From NCBI GenBank assembly GCA_030549495.1, contig JAUIRK010001031.1, forward strand, positions 558,001-622,000: DNA of 64,000 nt, written 5' to 3'. Each line of letters opens with the position of its first letter. Within the stretch, counting starts at the first letter, position 1. Origin of the DNA: Nectonema munidae (lineage: Eukaryota > Nematomorpha > Nectonematoida > Nectonematidae). The translations under genes were made by a program, and so were the position numbers. The notes under the pieces are model-generated. The model did no database searches. It saw only the letters and a program-made list of their open reading frames with translations, and was not told the origin of the DNA. Shown here piece by piece: positions 12,920 to 24,480 of the stretch.

Positions 12920-14990
12920 AGTGGTTTTTCGAAGAGGCTACTTGTCATTGAAACCAAATCCCGAAACAGATTAGAAATGAGTAATGATATGAAAGTTGCA
13001 TTGGTCAAAACATAGCCAAAGTCTAAAACAGTTTAGACAAAAGAGATGCATCCATCACATTGACATTTATATGCTGAGTTATTTTTTTATGAGACCACGA
13101 GCTATTAAAATTATAAAGAAACCGCCAAGCTGGAAATTTTTACAAAGTCTGTGAACTCAATAAGAGAACAAAATAATTTATATATGATAGATACTTATCG
13201 GATATAATTAAGCCTTTATCCCATGCCATTTATCAGTTAATGAAATAACTTTCTATTGTTGCCCTTTCTATCGCTAGATATATTATATGCTCTAATCAAG
13301 TAAAGGTTGTACACCATGACTAAAAATGTTTTATCTTGTAAATTTTAGGGAAGAGAATTTTTGGTTGAGCAGGTTCTGTATTTAGTTTCCGAAGGTTAAA
13401 AATATCTTTTTCTTCTAAAGACCATATAGAAAGGGTGGTATTAGATCTCATTTATCCAACAACCCTGCTATCCGATACAATATTGATTAGGAGAGCTTTT
13501 TCTTAGCTTCTCTTCTCACTAATTGTCTTGCCAACAAACCTGGTTCATATAAAATGAATTGGGTAGGTGTATTGATTACTCTGTCCTGAGATGCATTGTT
13601 GCTGAAATTTTAAATATTTTAGCAACCAAACAAGATTTGTAACACAGAAAAACAAAGAATCATCTTACATAATCTTCATATACTCAGTTGGTAATGTAAA
13701 TTGTTTGAAAATATATTTAGGACATGGGTCTATGAATTAACAGGCATGTAGCCGTGAATTTAAAGTTGGACCTTAAATAGAAATTGAAGGTTAAAAAAAT
13801 TTCGTACAAATATAAATTAGTTATAAACGCTATAAATTGCATGAAAATGAAATTACTTGACCTTAAAAAGTAATATGGAGGAGAAGGATCTACTCAAAAA
13901 GACAAACAAGGAAAATGGAGAACCAAGCAATTGTTTTGAATAATATAAAAAAAGTATAGAATTGAGAAAATTCAAAATTATCGAAGGAGCTGAGGGGTGG
14001 GGTGGGGAGAAAGCCTTTTTCGCCCCCTTAGAAATCACATTGGATCAAGCAGGGAGGAGGGCACCCCACCCCCTCTCGGGATGAGCATCCATGATTAAAT
14101 AGAATTTAAGTAGGTAATTAAAAGCTTTATATAACAATTCATAACTTTTCTCCTTGATCCTTTTTCTTCAAATTTCATAAAATTTTCGGCTATCTTACTT
14201 ATTGTAATTTTTAAGCCTTCTACAATTTTATTTTATAATTGTTGCTTTTAGATTTTTCCTTAATTTTTTCTCTACAAAAAGTTTTGAAACTTATCCCCAC
14301 ATAACTAAAATTAAAATAATTGTTTTTTTGTATTCTAAGATATCATTTAATTTTCCCTGAAAGATTTTTATCAATAAAAATATTTGCAATTTTTAATATA
14401 TTTTATTGTACATCTTAATGCTAAAGCAAAATTTTAATTTTTAGATTAGGGGCTTATATCTAAATCAAATAAAATTGTTATGGCTACAAGCATTCCGGCC
14501 TATGGTCATTTACTCCACACATATTTTCAAAAGTAAATTACAAAAAATTTTCCCATTATGTAAATTTTCAATTAAATCTCTACTTTCTGAAAAACAAGTT
14601 TAACTAGAATAAGTCCTTTTTTGTTCTTATATAGCGAAATACACAGAGAACTACTTTGTTTCTGTGTCAATTCTTTGAAAATTATGTTTATTTTATGAAG
14701 TTCAAAGATTATCATTTTTTTCATTCAAAAAATTTACCTATCATTTATTTTGTTATTCAATATTATCTTTGTAAGAAATTTTCTTTTTACCAGTTTTCTT
14801 ATTTTCAATAAACAAACATATTTAGACAGGTAATATAGCCAAGACCTTTGGGTTGATGTTTTACATTCTGATTATATACATTTATAAAAATCAAAAAATA
14901 CAATTATTGATTGAAAACTGCAAAAATAATCACTTTTTATAAAATTTATTAGCAGAGCATTATAAAAAGCGGAAATTTATGTACAATTAT
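12920..14990. other. No recognisable gene
   Basis: AT-rich. GGGGTGGGGTGGGG at about 13993-14008 and CACCCCACCCCCTCTC at about 14061-14077 could pair as a G/C-rich hairpin, possibly the ends of a decayed MITE. Otherwise nothing seen. Confidence 0.35.
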
Positions 14991-15012
14991 AACAAAAAAA
15001 GTCTGAATGATA

Positions 15013-16210
15013 CTTACATACTGATAAAAAACATTTTCTTGTTGTTCTACTTTTTTTGGGTAGACACAAAGAACAGAATCCTCGAAAATTTGTAGTTTGT
15101 GGGGCAAAGTGTGGATAAAACCCGTAATAGTTTTCAAGTTCATATTGGAGGCTGCAGCCCTCAATTTCATTGATTCTTCGCTGAGAAGAGAAAGTTTTTT
15201 TATTAAGACTTTCCTTCCACTACTTCTCACAGTTGGAAATTCTTCAGGAGCATTGAACTGGGCGATGATGAAAGAATTGAGGCAGGGATATCAAGGTAGT
15301 TGTACCTTGTCCATCTTCTGCAGGGTTTATAGCTTCTATACTGTTTGAGCATTCTGTTCCCCACATCAACGCCACTTTTGAATTATTATATTCAAGCGCC
15401 TGAGATAGAACTTGTTTCTACCTTCTTTCTGTGTTGGGAGGAAAGAATGTAGAGAACCTTGAAGTTTCGCTTGGCGTGCTTTTTTGGAATATGTGCAGAT
15501 AAGGAAGCCTCTCAGAATAAACGATGCGAGAATCACATTCGTTCAACCGAAGACTTTTTAGGTACGCTGACTGTAGAATCTTGGGAACGAATCTTCTTGA
15601 TGCCATAACTGTTCCACAGATCGTAAAATTTCTACTAAGTGCCCATTTTGCAATTTCATGAGACGTAAAAAACGATCCATAAAAATGCCACTGCAGTCAG
15701 GTAAATTTGAATTTAATACAAGCCTTTTGACGATAGTTGAGCAGAGTGAGAATAACTTCGATCTTCCAAGCTTGACACGTAAATTTCCTGACTTAATAAA
15801 TAAAAACTTTCGGCATCGTTGAGATGATAAAATTTTATTCCAGTGTCCAGGCTTTTTAGGATCGTAAATTTTGAAGTTACACCCGCCTCTGAAGGAAACC
15901 AATTGTTCGCCAATAGTAACAGATGTAACTTCGTTTAAATTATTGTGCAAAATTCTTACAGAGGAAAGCTTGGCATTCAAATTTCTCTTTCTTTTATTGT
16001 CAAAAGTCAACTGTATTTCTGATGTTTTCGGTAAAAGGTCTACCTCTTGTATCAACAAGAGGTTTCCAAATGTATTTGACGTTATCTACTGAGGTGAGAT
16101 TTCGTCGAACTCTTCCGAGATTGAACTACTTGGGCTTGATATATTCTCTTCAAAAAACTAAAATCAGACGATTCTTCATTCAAGGAGGAACTACTATCAA
16201 ACTCCTTGAA
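15013..16210 (-). pseudogene. piggyBac-type transposase remnant
   Basis: Read on the minus strand from about 16060: IGEQLVSFRGGCNFKIYDPK-KPGHW corresponds to the piggyBac DDE_Tnp_1_7 block around the second catalytic Asp (usual form S-I-D-E-Q-M-x-x-F-R-G-R-C-x-F), but here the Asp position is Gly. It is followed by DCSGIFMDRF (usual D-N-F-F-T-S), then MASRRFVPKILQ and LRLNECDSRIV, matching the G-T-x-x-x-N-R-x-x-x-P region. Near the end (15090-15013) lies F-C-S-L-C-L-P-K-K then R-K-C-F-L-S-V-C, the zinc-binding Cys-rich tail. Several frame changes separate the pieces. The upstream acidic/Ser-rich segment (16060-16210) may be the N-terminus. TTAA-flanked TIRs were not found. Confidence 0.75.
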
Positions 16211-16948
16211 AAAATAAGCAAATGATAATTATTATGATCAATATTCTTCTTGGCCTCACATGATCACAAACATTTCTATTATTTTCTGATTTTGCCTCTG
16301 TCAAACAATATATTGCCTAAATTTGTTTATGCGGTACTCGCATCTCTCAAAAAATAGTAGGAAAAAGCAAGGATTGTGTTTCATACGCAAAGAGGAGTTT
16401 CTCTGCAGATATGTTGTATGTCGTATTTTCACATAATAAACAAAAACTCATACATACACAAATACACACAGTATAAAAATAGATATATACAAAAAAGTTA
16501 TGAAGTAAAATACCATAGGCCCCTAATGCATGCTATAGCATTTTTGTCGGTATTGCGAAGGTAAATCTAGAGGTTCTAAATTCTGTGGATGGAAAAAAAT
16601 AAAATATTTTAAAAAGTTGGTGTCGATAAAAATGTAGCTAGAATAAAATCAAGAAAATATTTATTCTTAAAAGGAAACATAAAGATATTAAAAAGTTTTT
16701 TACAAATAAAGGAAGAAACAGAGTAATATATATATTTAAAGACATATTACAGTTCACATATAAGGTTGAAAGAAAAATGTATTGTTTTAAAAGAAAGAGG
16801 ACTAATGCTGCTGTTCAAAAAAGGAAAATGTACATAGAGTAAAGGAAGTCTGTCACAGCTCCAAAGATTTGCTTCAAGGAATTTAATAGGGACGCGGTCT
16901 AAAAAACTAAAGTAAAAAGAGAAAAACTCAATGTTATCGGAAAAGAAC
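16211..16948. other. Region between piggyBac remnant and zinc-finger gene
   Basis: Contains a minus-strand poly(A) signal (AATAAA as complement of 16660-16665) that could end the zinc-finger gene. No coding exon could be assigned here with confidence. Confidence 0.35.
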
Positions 16949-19900
16949 CTTAACGCGCCGCTGTTCTTCGCACCACGAGTGCTCCTGCCTTTGAAATCCG
17001 AATCTATATCAACAAAAAAACAAAGTAGAAATACGTATCACTAAAAAGTTCATCGTACTTATGGACGCTGGAAGTGCTTCACTTGTTTTTTCTTTGTTGC
17101 ATAAATTACACTTTTCTCGCCATGCAAAGTTCAAATTCTTACAAGATCTAAATATGAAAAGTAGAAGTCAATGATCATTAACCCTCCATCCTTGAAGACC
17201 GAAAAAAAGCATATGAAAGATCATAAGTTATCTAATACGCAGCACCCTCAAACTAGACGCATTTTAAGAATTATAAACTTACCAAAGCAAAATGCTACAT
17301 TTTATCATATTTACGTTAGCTTTTAAAATTAAGTCCTGTGAATGTCTAGATTTGGATCATAACATGCCACATTTATAATTATTTGCAAAGTATCACGCAT
17401 CAGCAGATTCTAAAACTGAAGTTTCGAACACACAAAAACAAGTTGAATCACATGCGCCAGAATCAAACGTTAAAAAGAAAAATGATACGACTGAGTAAAC
17501 AAGAATCTACACTCATAGATAAACTTCAACCCATTATGAAATTTTCTTCAAAAAGATCATTTTAGGAAAGCTTTGATGAAACTTCAACAAATATTTCTAG
17601 AACTTTAGTGAGCCAACGAACTTTTTATCACAAAATTAAGATCAATATAGAATGACAAAAGCTTTGAGCGCATGCGTTTATAAGAAGTTATTTACCATAG
17701 GAGTTTGAAATAGACTTCATTTTTTTGGCCGTTATATACCATTTTTAGTTCAAAATTGATGAAATTCTCCCATACGTTATTACATGCTTAGCTGCTATCT
17801 ATATAATTTTTTTGTATGAAAAACTAAAAAGATGTTACAAACAAAAGATAGTTTTTAAAGTAACTTCCATAACTTGTTTGATCCGAAAATTGTCTACTAT
17901 TATATTTAAAAAAAATATGAAGTTTAATTTAAAATAATATAATTTTTGCAACCTCGCTGCTTATATATAAAGCTCTAAGATGTTACTAGACTTTAAATCA
18001 AAAAAAATTTTTTATAAAGGAGACGATATTTGCAATCTTGCTCTTTTTTTAAATTCATTTTATTTTACAGCTTATGAAAAAAGAGTTAATAAGAATAGTA
18101 TGTGTTGAAGGTGAATAACCTATAACATAATGTAACAAAAATTGTTTCAATCTATACCTTATTTTTTGGCATAAATAATAGGCGTTAAAATTGTTGCTAA
18201 TATTTATTTTATTCAACATCAAAATCTATTCTCAATTTTAGGTATTTTATCTTTTTTAATTTTCAGAGTAATTAATTTTGCCCACATATTTATTAACTTT
18301 AAATTTCATATTTTTTTATGTTTAAAATTTAAATTTTATTTTTTTACTATTTTTAAAATGGATAAAAGGATGTGTAAACTAAAGGCTAATTTTTTGTTAT
18401 GTGCGTGGAGAATATTTTGCAACTTATAAAAATATTTTGGCATGCCAATAGATCAAGATAAAATTTAGACCCTCATGTAATTTGTGGCATTTGCAAATCA
18501 ACACTGGAAGGATGGATTTATGGGAAAAAATCAATGCCATTTGCAATTCCAAGAATTTGGAGGGAACCAAAAAATCACTTGAGTGACAGTTATATTGGTA
18601 TCGTAGATCTATCCTATAAAAAAAGCTTTTCTATCCAAACATTCCTTCTTCAATTTCGTAAGTTTTACATAGTGATAAATTGCCGGTTCCAGTTTCTTCA
18701 ACTTCATATTGTTCTGATGAAAGTGATGTCAGGCAGTGACAGTGATAGATATTCAGGTTTTCTACATTTTTAAGAATCAACCTTTATGTGTTTGTATACT
18801 ATAAATATAGATGATGCATTTAAAGAAACGGAGTTGACTCACAAATCTGATCAATGGCGTTTATTAATTGATTCGCCTTTAAAGGCCTTAAAGCAGTTTG
18901 CTTCATAATACCCATATGCACCTATCAATCACTGTTGGTTATTCCGTGCAACTTAAAGAAAACTATGAAAATATAAAACTTTTGCTAGAAAAAATTAATT
19001 ATAAAGAATATTTTTTTATAGAGTTTTTAAGAGATTTTTGCTAGGAATTCAAGGAGGCTATACAAAACATCCTTGTTTTCTCTGCTTATGAAATAGTCGT
19101 GATAGAAACAACCATTTCATAAAAAAGACTATCACCTCAATCTGGTAATCAAAATGTAAAATTTACTTTACTTCTTTTTAGAGAAAAAACTCTTCTCCCG
19201 CATCTTCATACCAAGCAATGTCACAGCTTCACCTTCAGATGGCAAAATGCATGCTGAATTAAGTAAAATGTTTCCTAAGTTGCCTGAAGATAAGTTGACT
19301 GCAGGTGAATTTGAATGACCTCAAATTAGAAAATGCAATCGTCAGAAACTTTAGAAAAGTATGTCGAGAAACGAGCATCAAATGCATTTAGAAATGTTGT
19401 GAATGGTTTTTAGGCATTGGAAGCTGAAAATTACAAGGAACTAATTACAGAACTCTTCGAAAGATAGCATCATATGGTATGCAAGATGTCAAAAAATGCA
19501 CATCACGGTGAGCGGTTTCATCAAGATATAAAACAAATGTAAAAACATAGCCAGGAAAGATGGGATGAATTAATGATGGGAGATTATATTTGTAATTTAA
19601 AGCGCAGAAAAGCTAGTTACAAAAGACAAATTCGCTTTAATTTTCGAGTTTGCTTTCAAACCGTAAAGATATGCAAAGTATTTGATCCTACTTAATTAAC
19701 ACCTACTTTCCTAAGGTTTGTAAACATCTGCTTGGCGATCACTTGAAAGACTCCTTAAGTAGTAATATCCTATTTTTAATAAAATAATTGTCATAATTTC
19801 AATATTTTTAATATATTATTATATTTGCTCATATATATATCGGAATATTTTCCAAAAAGTTAAAACAATGCAAAAAATAGTGTAATTTTTGTAACACTGT

Positions 19901-22900
19901 AATTAATGCCTCTGAAATTTTAAATTTAAATTATTCAACGGCAAAGTTTATTGTCAGATGTCATTCCAACCTAAAATGTGAAATTCCAACAAAAAAATTT
20001 CTGAAAGTCAACAAAATACTTTATTGAAAATAGCAGGTTATCTAAACTCCAAATCTAATTTAGAGCTTGCGTAACTACTATCCATAATATTTTGGTTAAA
20101 AACTTAAGATTGTATACAAAAAATGCGGGCATGGACTTGAGCGTGTTTACAGCATTGAAACGCTAGAAAAGAGAAAATTATATCGTCAAGATTTTGCTTT
20201 AAATGCAGCCAATCAAAAAATATGTATTTTCATTGATGAAACGACGGATTTCAATGTTCATTTGGGGGAAAAATAATCCAAGACCTAAAATTGGTAAAAG
20301 AGCTCCAATTCTTATTCCTACTATGAAAGGTATGCAATATGTATCAGTAAAGTAAGTAACGTTAAGAAATCCATTTTAAATTTAGTTAGAAATGAGACTT
20401 TAAAGCATCAATGAATGAACATTGGAATCATGCATTTTAAAATAATAGATGGAACATGTCATTCAAAAAAGCTTGAAGAATTTGTAGAACTTTTAGATAA
20501 AATTGACATTTCCGCACAAAAGTGTTGGCCTATTGTGGATAACGCTAAAATTCATAAACAACATACAATTGAAAACCCTATATCTTCAAAAGGCCATATT
20601 CTAAAATTTATGTAACTATACAGTTTTATGCTCAACCCTATGGAGCAAGCGTTTTCTAAAATTAAAATTTTTAATAGTTTGAAAATTATCACTATTTGTT
20701 TTTTTCAAAATAGCTTATAATCTCAATCAGACACGCTGCAAATATTATCAAAGAAGCAATTTTTACTGTGAGCAAGCAAGGACTGCAAAATTTATATTTG
20801 ACATGTTTTGCGGAACGAGCAGAAAGGACAAATTGGAATTTCTTTACACGAATAAATTTTAAAAGTATATGAAAAACAAAATGATATAAAATAAAAACTA
20901 AAAAATATATGCCAAGGAAGAATTTTAAAAATTAACTGAAACTGTAAAAATATTCTAAAATAAAAAAAGATCATTTTGAACTTAAAAAAGAGAATTTGGA
21001 AATAAAAAAAACAATTTCGAATTTGAACTAAAAATCGTATATATTAAAATAATAAGGATAAGCAGAACTTAAATAAAGGGGATTTTACAGCGAAAAGAGA
21101 AGTGATATTGAAAATAAAAACTTTAGAAATATAACTTAAATTCACAAAGTTTACTTATCTGGGCAAACCCAATCTCCATCTTGAATTTCGCGATTAGCAA
21201 ATGAAAAAGCAGCATTTCTATTATTGGATCCAGAATTATACGAAAAATTATTCATCGATTTATCTAAACATGTGACAGATTAAAAAATCAAAATCTGGAT
21301 AAAATTGTAACAAAACTTACTACCGAAGGAACGAACCAATTCGCTTTCATTAGGTTTCTCCTTGCTACAAAGATTACATTTTGTTCTCCAAGCAAAGTTA
21401 AGATTGCCACAGTCACTAGATAAGGGGATTGAGGTAAACAATTGTGAAGCCATTTTACTAAAAATGCATTACGGCACTGGACAAATCCAGTCATTAGGAT
21501 CTGGTCGTCTATCCTTGGGACCGCGAGTAGGAGTCGCCTCTCTCGGATGCATGCCTTTAAAATCAAATATTAAGTTTAAAAACAAACCAACAAATAAAGT
21601 CTTACTTCTAGGGCCGTTCACGTAACCATTTTGATTGGGACCCATCATCATCATTCCTTTAAAAAGAACATTTTAGACATATTGAAGTTGCATTTTCAAA
21701 TACTTTAAAAAGATAGTTATTTAAAATAGGGTAACTGGTGTACAAGTATATCCAATTATAAGCGGATGAAAAATTTAACAGAAGTTTAAAAAAATAGTAA
21801 AACGCATGCCGTGACGATTTAAGATAAACCGAAAAACAAATATCTACTAAAACTTATATTTACCTCAAGTTTAAGGTCTATTTCTTCAAAAGCATTAAAT
21901 CTATAACATAGTAAAGGTAAGAAAACATTAATTTATACCCATTAGGTCCCAGAATCATCTTTAAATGACGCAAAAATTTTCTTGATTTTAAGGTAGCTTA
22001 TTAAATTACTTAATAATGTCTGTTTTTTCTGTGAACAAATGCTCTACTAGCCTATTCTTTTATCAGAATTAAAATTTTAGACTTTACAATAATTTTTGAT
22101 GTTGAGTCTTATACACACAAAGTATTTTTTTATCCAGGTAAAAAGTACATTTGGAAAATAAAAATACCAATAATCATCCATCATTAGTCTAGGGCGCAGC
22201 TGTTTAACTGACCGCATACGTCCAGATAACTTATTTTACAGGCTTTTTTATCTCATGTTTCACATTTATAAGGTGCTGTCATTTTATAATTTTAAGAGAC
22301 AAAAAGTATTGAAAGTCTAAATTGAGGGCTAGTGTTGATTTACCATCCGAGCATAAAGCATACAAAGGGAGTGTAAAAAATTTTGTGAGAGAAAATTGAC
22401 GCGTAACGTTATGAGTTGACCGATAGCCGCTAAGACGGAATATGTTTAGATATTCATACGAATAAAAACACTAATTTAGTAAATAAAGCGTGAGTTGATT
22501 CATTTTTATAAAAATTAAACACTATCCTATTTTAAAAGATCTCAAAAGCTTAAAAATATAATTAGTATACAGCAGGTATGCTCAACCTTCGAGCCAGGGG
22601 TCGCAATGTGACCCAATTCAATTCTTGGTAGGTTTGCACATTTAAACTTCACTAAAGTTGTTAAAATAAATTTGCTAATTAATACATCTTTAAAATAAGC
22701 TACTTTATGAAAACTACATTAAAACCTGTTTAAAGGACACAGTCGATGTGTGATTTAGGTAAAATAAACACCATGTTTATTTGAGTGATTTAAGTCCGTT
22801 TGATTTTAATTTAGGATAATCGTTATAGTAATTAATTTTTTTGCTTAAAATTTATTTTATCTTAAAACAAACCATAATAGTTTATCATATTCTGCTATTT

Positions 22901-24379
22901 TGAGGTCCATTCTTAATAGAAAAGGGCATTTTTGGCCCATAAACTGAAAAGGTTGACCATCCTTAGTATACAGAAAACGGACATTTTTGTAATAAAGTAA
23001 CACAAATAAATAGCCATGAAAAAGTAATAAAGATAGTTTCTATGAATTCAGTTTTTTTTAATTTGCCCATTTTAGCTATACATAAATGAGTAAAAGCTGA
23101 AAAATCTTGTTTAAGATGGATATTAAATTTATTTAGTTTATACGAAAGCAAAAGTGTAAGGGAAAATTTGAGAAACAAAACTATAATTCTTTGCAAGATT
23201 AATGTCGTATCATTAATGATACGTAGCGAAAATGGGAAACAAAATTGTTAATTTAGTAAACACTATTCGGTAAAAAAAATGTTAAAAGAAAATATTTGAA
23301 TTTAAACAGCACAAAAATTAATTAAACCAAAAAGCAAAAAAATGAAACACAAATGTATACGTTACCTTGATTAAAGCGTTGACGATTAAAACTTGAGCCA
23401 TCCATTAGGTTACTGAAAAAGGACGAGTTACACATAAACACCTCTTTACAACAAAGTAACATCATTTTAAAAGAAGGAATACATTACACACGTGTAGGCG
23501 TACAAAATACAAAGACAAGGAGAAAGTAGATAAAACTTTCTCTTCATCGATACCTACATATTTAAAATATATTCGTGACTAAACAAAAAAGGATATAGAT
23601 TATCAAATTTATATACATTTTACGACGTATATACGAAGTTAATATGACAAAAATCAACACTAACTCAGTTACACGCCACGCGCAAGATATATAAAATATT
23701 TGTAATGAGGGAAATTGTTCTAAAAAAGTAGAAAATACTCCATCGGAGGCATTCTGTTCATTCCATAATTCATATCAGCACCTATAAAGGAAAAGGAATG
23801 AAGAGAAAGGGTGAGTGGATAATGAAAAATCTTACGTCCTCTAAACTCCTGATAAGGACTATTGGATGGCATCATAGAGTTGAAGCTATTATTCGGGGGA
23901 TAGTCAAATTGTCCATGACCCATTGGAGAGTAGTTGGAGTTTGGGTAATAGGGAGAAAAATTCCCACAATCGGAAAAGGCTCCTTGATTGATGGGTTTAT
24001 TCGGTGAAAACATCATATAGTTAGGATCTAAATGAAAAAAATTAGATAAATAATAAAATGAATAATCAATCAGTACTATTCCTACCTTGAGGATTAAAAC
24101 CCTGCTGATTTGGAGAAGGTAGAGAAGAATTCAAATAACCTGACTGATTAAAACTAGAATTCTAATAGAAAAATAAATAGAAAATAAAAAAATAAAACAT
24201 AATAATAATACTTGGAGCGGGTAGTTTTGTGAGCCCATGCGATTTGAATATGAATCTGAGTTTGGTTGGAAGCTTAAAAAATAGCAGTTGAGAACATTTT
24301 ATTAAAAAGATGTCGGAAAACTACCCATTATTTGCGTTCATCATATGATGTGGTGGAGCATTATTATACGGAGAGTATT
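16949..24379 (-). CDS. RanBP2 zinc-finger RNA-binding protein (FET/ZRANB2-like), multi-exon, both ends open
   Basis: Twelve exons with AG/GT borders join in one consistent frame: 24379-24325, 24272-24212, 24161-24086, 24027-23836, 23781-23739, 23412-23366, 21656-21606, 21554-21473, 21415-21321, 21263-21155, 17147-17059 and 17003 to about 16949. The first seven encode a low-complexity stretch rich in Asn, Ser, Pro, Tyr, Met and Gln (for example EYSPYNNAPPHH, FQPNSDSYSNRMGSQNYPLQ, GQFDYPPNNSFNSMMPSNSP), like the prion-like arm of FUS/EWS/TAF15/cabeza. Then come an Arg/Gly-containing linker (TPTRGPKDRRPDPND) and two RanBP2-type zinc fingers, which in known proteins bind single-stranded RNA. An RRM, expected in FET proteins, was not found, so it is either upstream of 24379 or absent. 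The 5' end and exact stop are unresolved. The last exon reads on in a hydrophobic tail that is probably intronic or 3' UTR. Phase agreement at every junction argues against a pseudogene. Introns range from about 40 bp to 4 kb, and the largest is filled with transposon remnants. Confidence 0.85.
18424..19690 (+). pseudogene. Decayed copy of a dispersed arthropod repeat protein (WREP-type), function unknown
   Basis: Plus-strand pieces: WTPHVICGICKSTLEGW, then MPFAIPRIWREPKNHLSDSY (18534-18600), IDSPLKALKQFAS (about 18868-18906), LGIQGGYTKHPCFLCL (about 19040-19085), GERFHQDI (about 19510) and WDELMMGDYICNLKR (about 19561). The order and spacing match a multi-copy protein that I know from many arthropod genomes, which carries Cys pairs (C-x2-C early, C-x2-C in P-C-F-L-C-L) and no named domain. 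It is interrupted many times. It lies in an intron of the minus-strand zinc-finger gene. Its repeat nature suggests mobility, but I saw no transposase signature or termini. Confidence 0.6.
19995..20690 (+). pseudogene. IS630/Tc1-type DDE transposase remnant
   Basis: Plus-strand pieces in order: NLRLYTKNAGMDLSV (about 20100), KICIFIDETTDFNVHLG (about 20217, first Asp in F-I-D-E-T), then KLEEFVELLDKIDISAQKCW and PIVDNAKIHK (about 20527-20560, second Asp in V-D-N), SSKGHILKF, and MLNPMEQAFSKIK (about 20630-20668, catalytic Glu in N-P-M-E). This is the DDE_3 layout of IS630-like eukaryotic elements. Stops and shifts interrupt it, including the lost Pro-Pro-Tyr-Ser-Pro block before the Glu. TIRs not identified. 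It lies in an intron of the zinc-finger gene. Confidence 0.75.
21321..21554 (-). other. RanBP2 zinc finger 1 of the FET/ZRANB2-like gene (exons 8-9)
   Basis: Exon 21554-21473 ends DPNDWICPVP and exon 21415-21321 begins DCGNLNFAWRTKCNLCSKEK. They are separated by a 57-nt intron inside a codon. Together they give W-x-C-x4-C-x3-N-x6-C-x2-C, the RanBP2 finger, with the conserved Trp and Asn. The donor of exon 9 could be 21324 or 21321; the two choices differ by one codon and both keep frame. Confidence 0.88.
22573..22965. mobile_element. hAT-like MITE with 8-bp target duplication
   Basis: The left end CAGGTATGCTCAACCTTCGA and the inverted right end (GGATGGTCAACCTTTTCAG) share the hAT Charlie-like terminus. 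GTATACAG flanks both sides (22565-22572 and 22966-22973), an exact 8-bp target duplication as expected for hAT. The length is 393 bp, non-coding, in the intron between exons 6 and 7 of the zinc-finger gene. Confidence 0.8.
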
Positions 24380-24422
24380 CTAAAAAATAAATTAAAAAAA
24401 ACTTAGATAGATTTTATAAATA

Positions 24423-24480
24423 CAGTAGAATCTCCCTATGAGGGCAACTCAGTAGTGCGTACAGATCCATTTAAATTAAA
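24423..24480 (+). mobile_element. Solo Tigger/pogo-like terminus
   Basis: TA followed by CAGTAGAATCTCCCTATGAG resembles the CAGTAGA start of pogo/Tigger elements. No matching inverted end was found within several kb, so the copy is truncated or rearranged. It lies just upstream of the first exon found for the zinc-finger gene, so missing 5' exons may be farther away. Confidence 0.4.

Larger units (their letters stand above)
17059..21263 (-). other. RanBP2 zinc finger 2, split by a 4-kb intron (exons 10-11)
   Basis: Exon 21263-21155 ends EIQDGDWVCPDK and exon 17147-17059 begins SCKNLNFAWREKCNLCNKEK-TSEA. The finger matches ZRANB2 finger 1 closely (known form D-G-D-W-I-C-P-D-K-K-C-G-N-V-N-F-A-R-R). 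The intron, 21154-17148, falls at the same place within the motif as in finger 1, which suggests an exon-pair duplication. It contains the dispersed repeat protein (18.4-19.7 kb) and the IS630-type remnant (20-20.7 kb), both on the opposite strand. Confidence 0.85.

Noticed and set aside
13990-14080. G-rich/C-rich pair that could be MITE termini
   Set aside because: Only short low-complexity complementarity; no duplication or defined ends.
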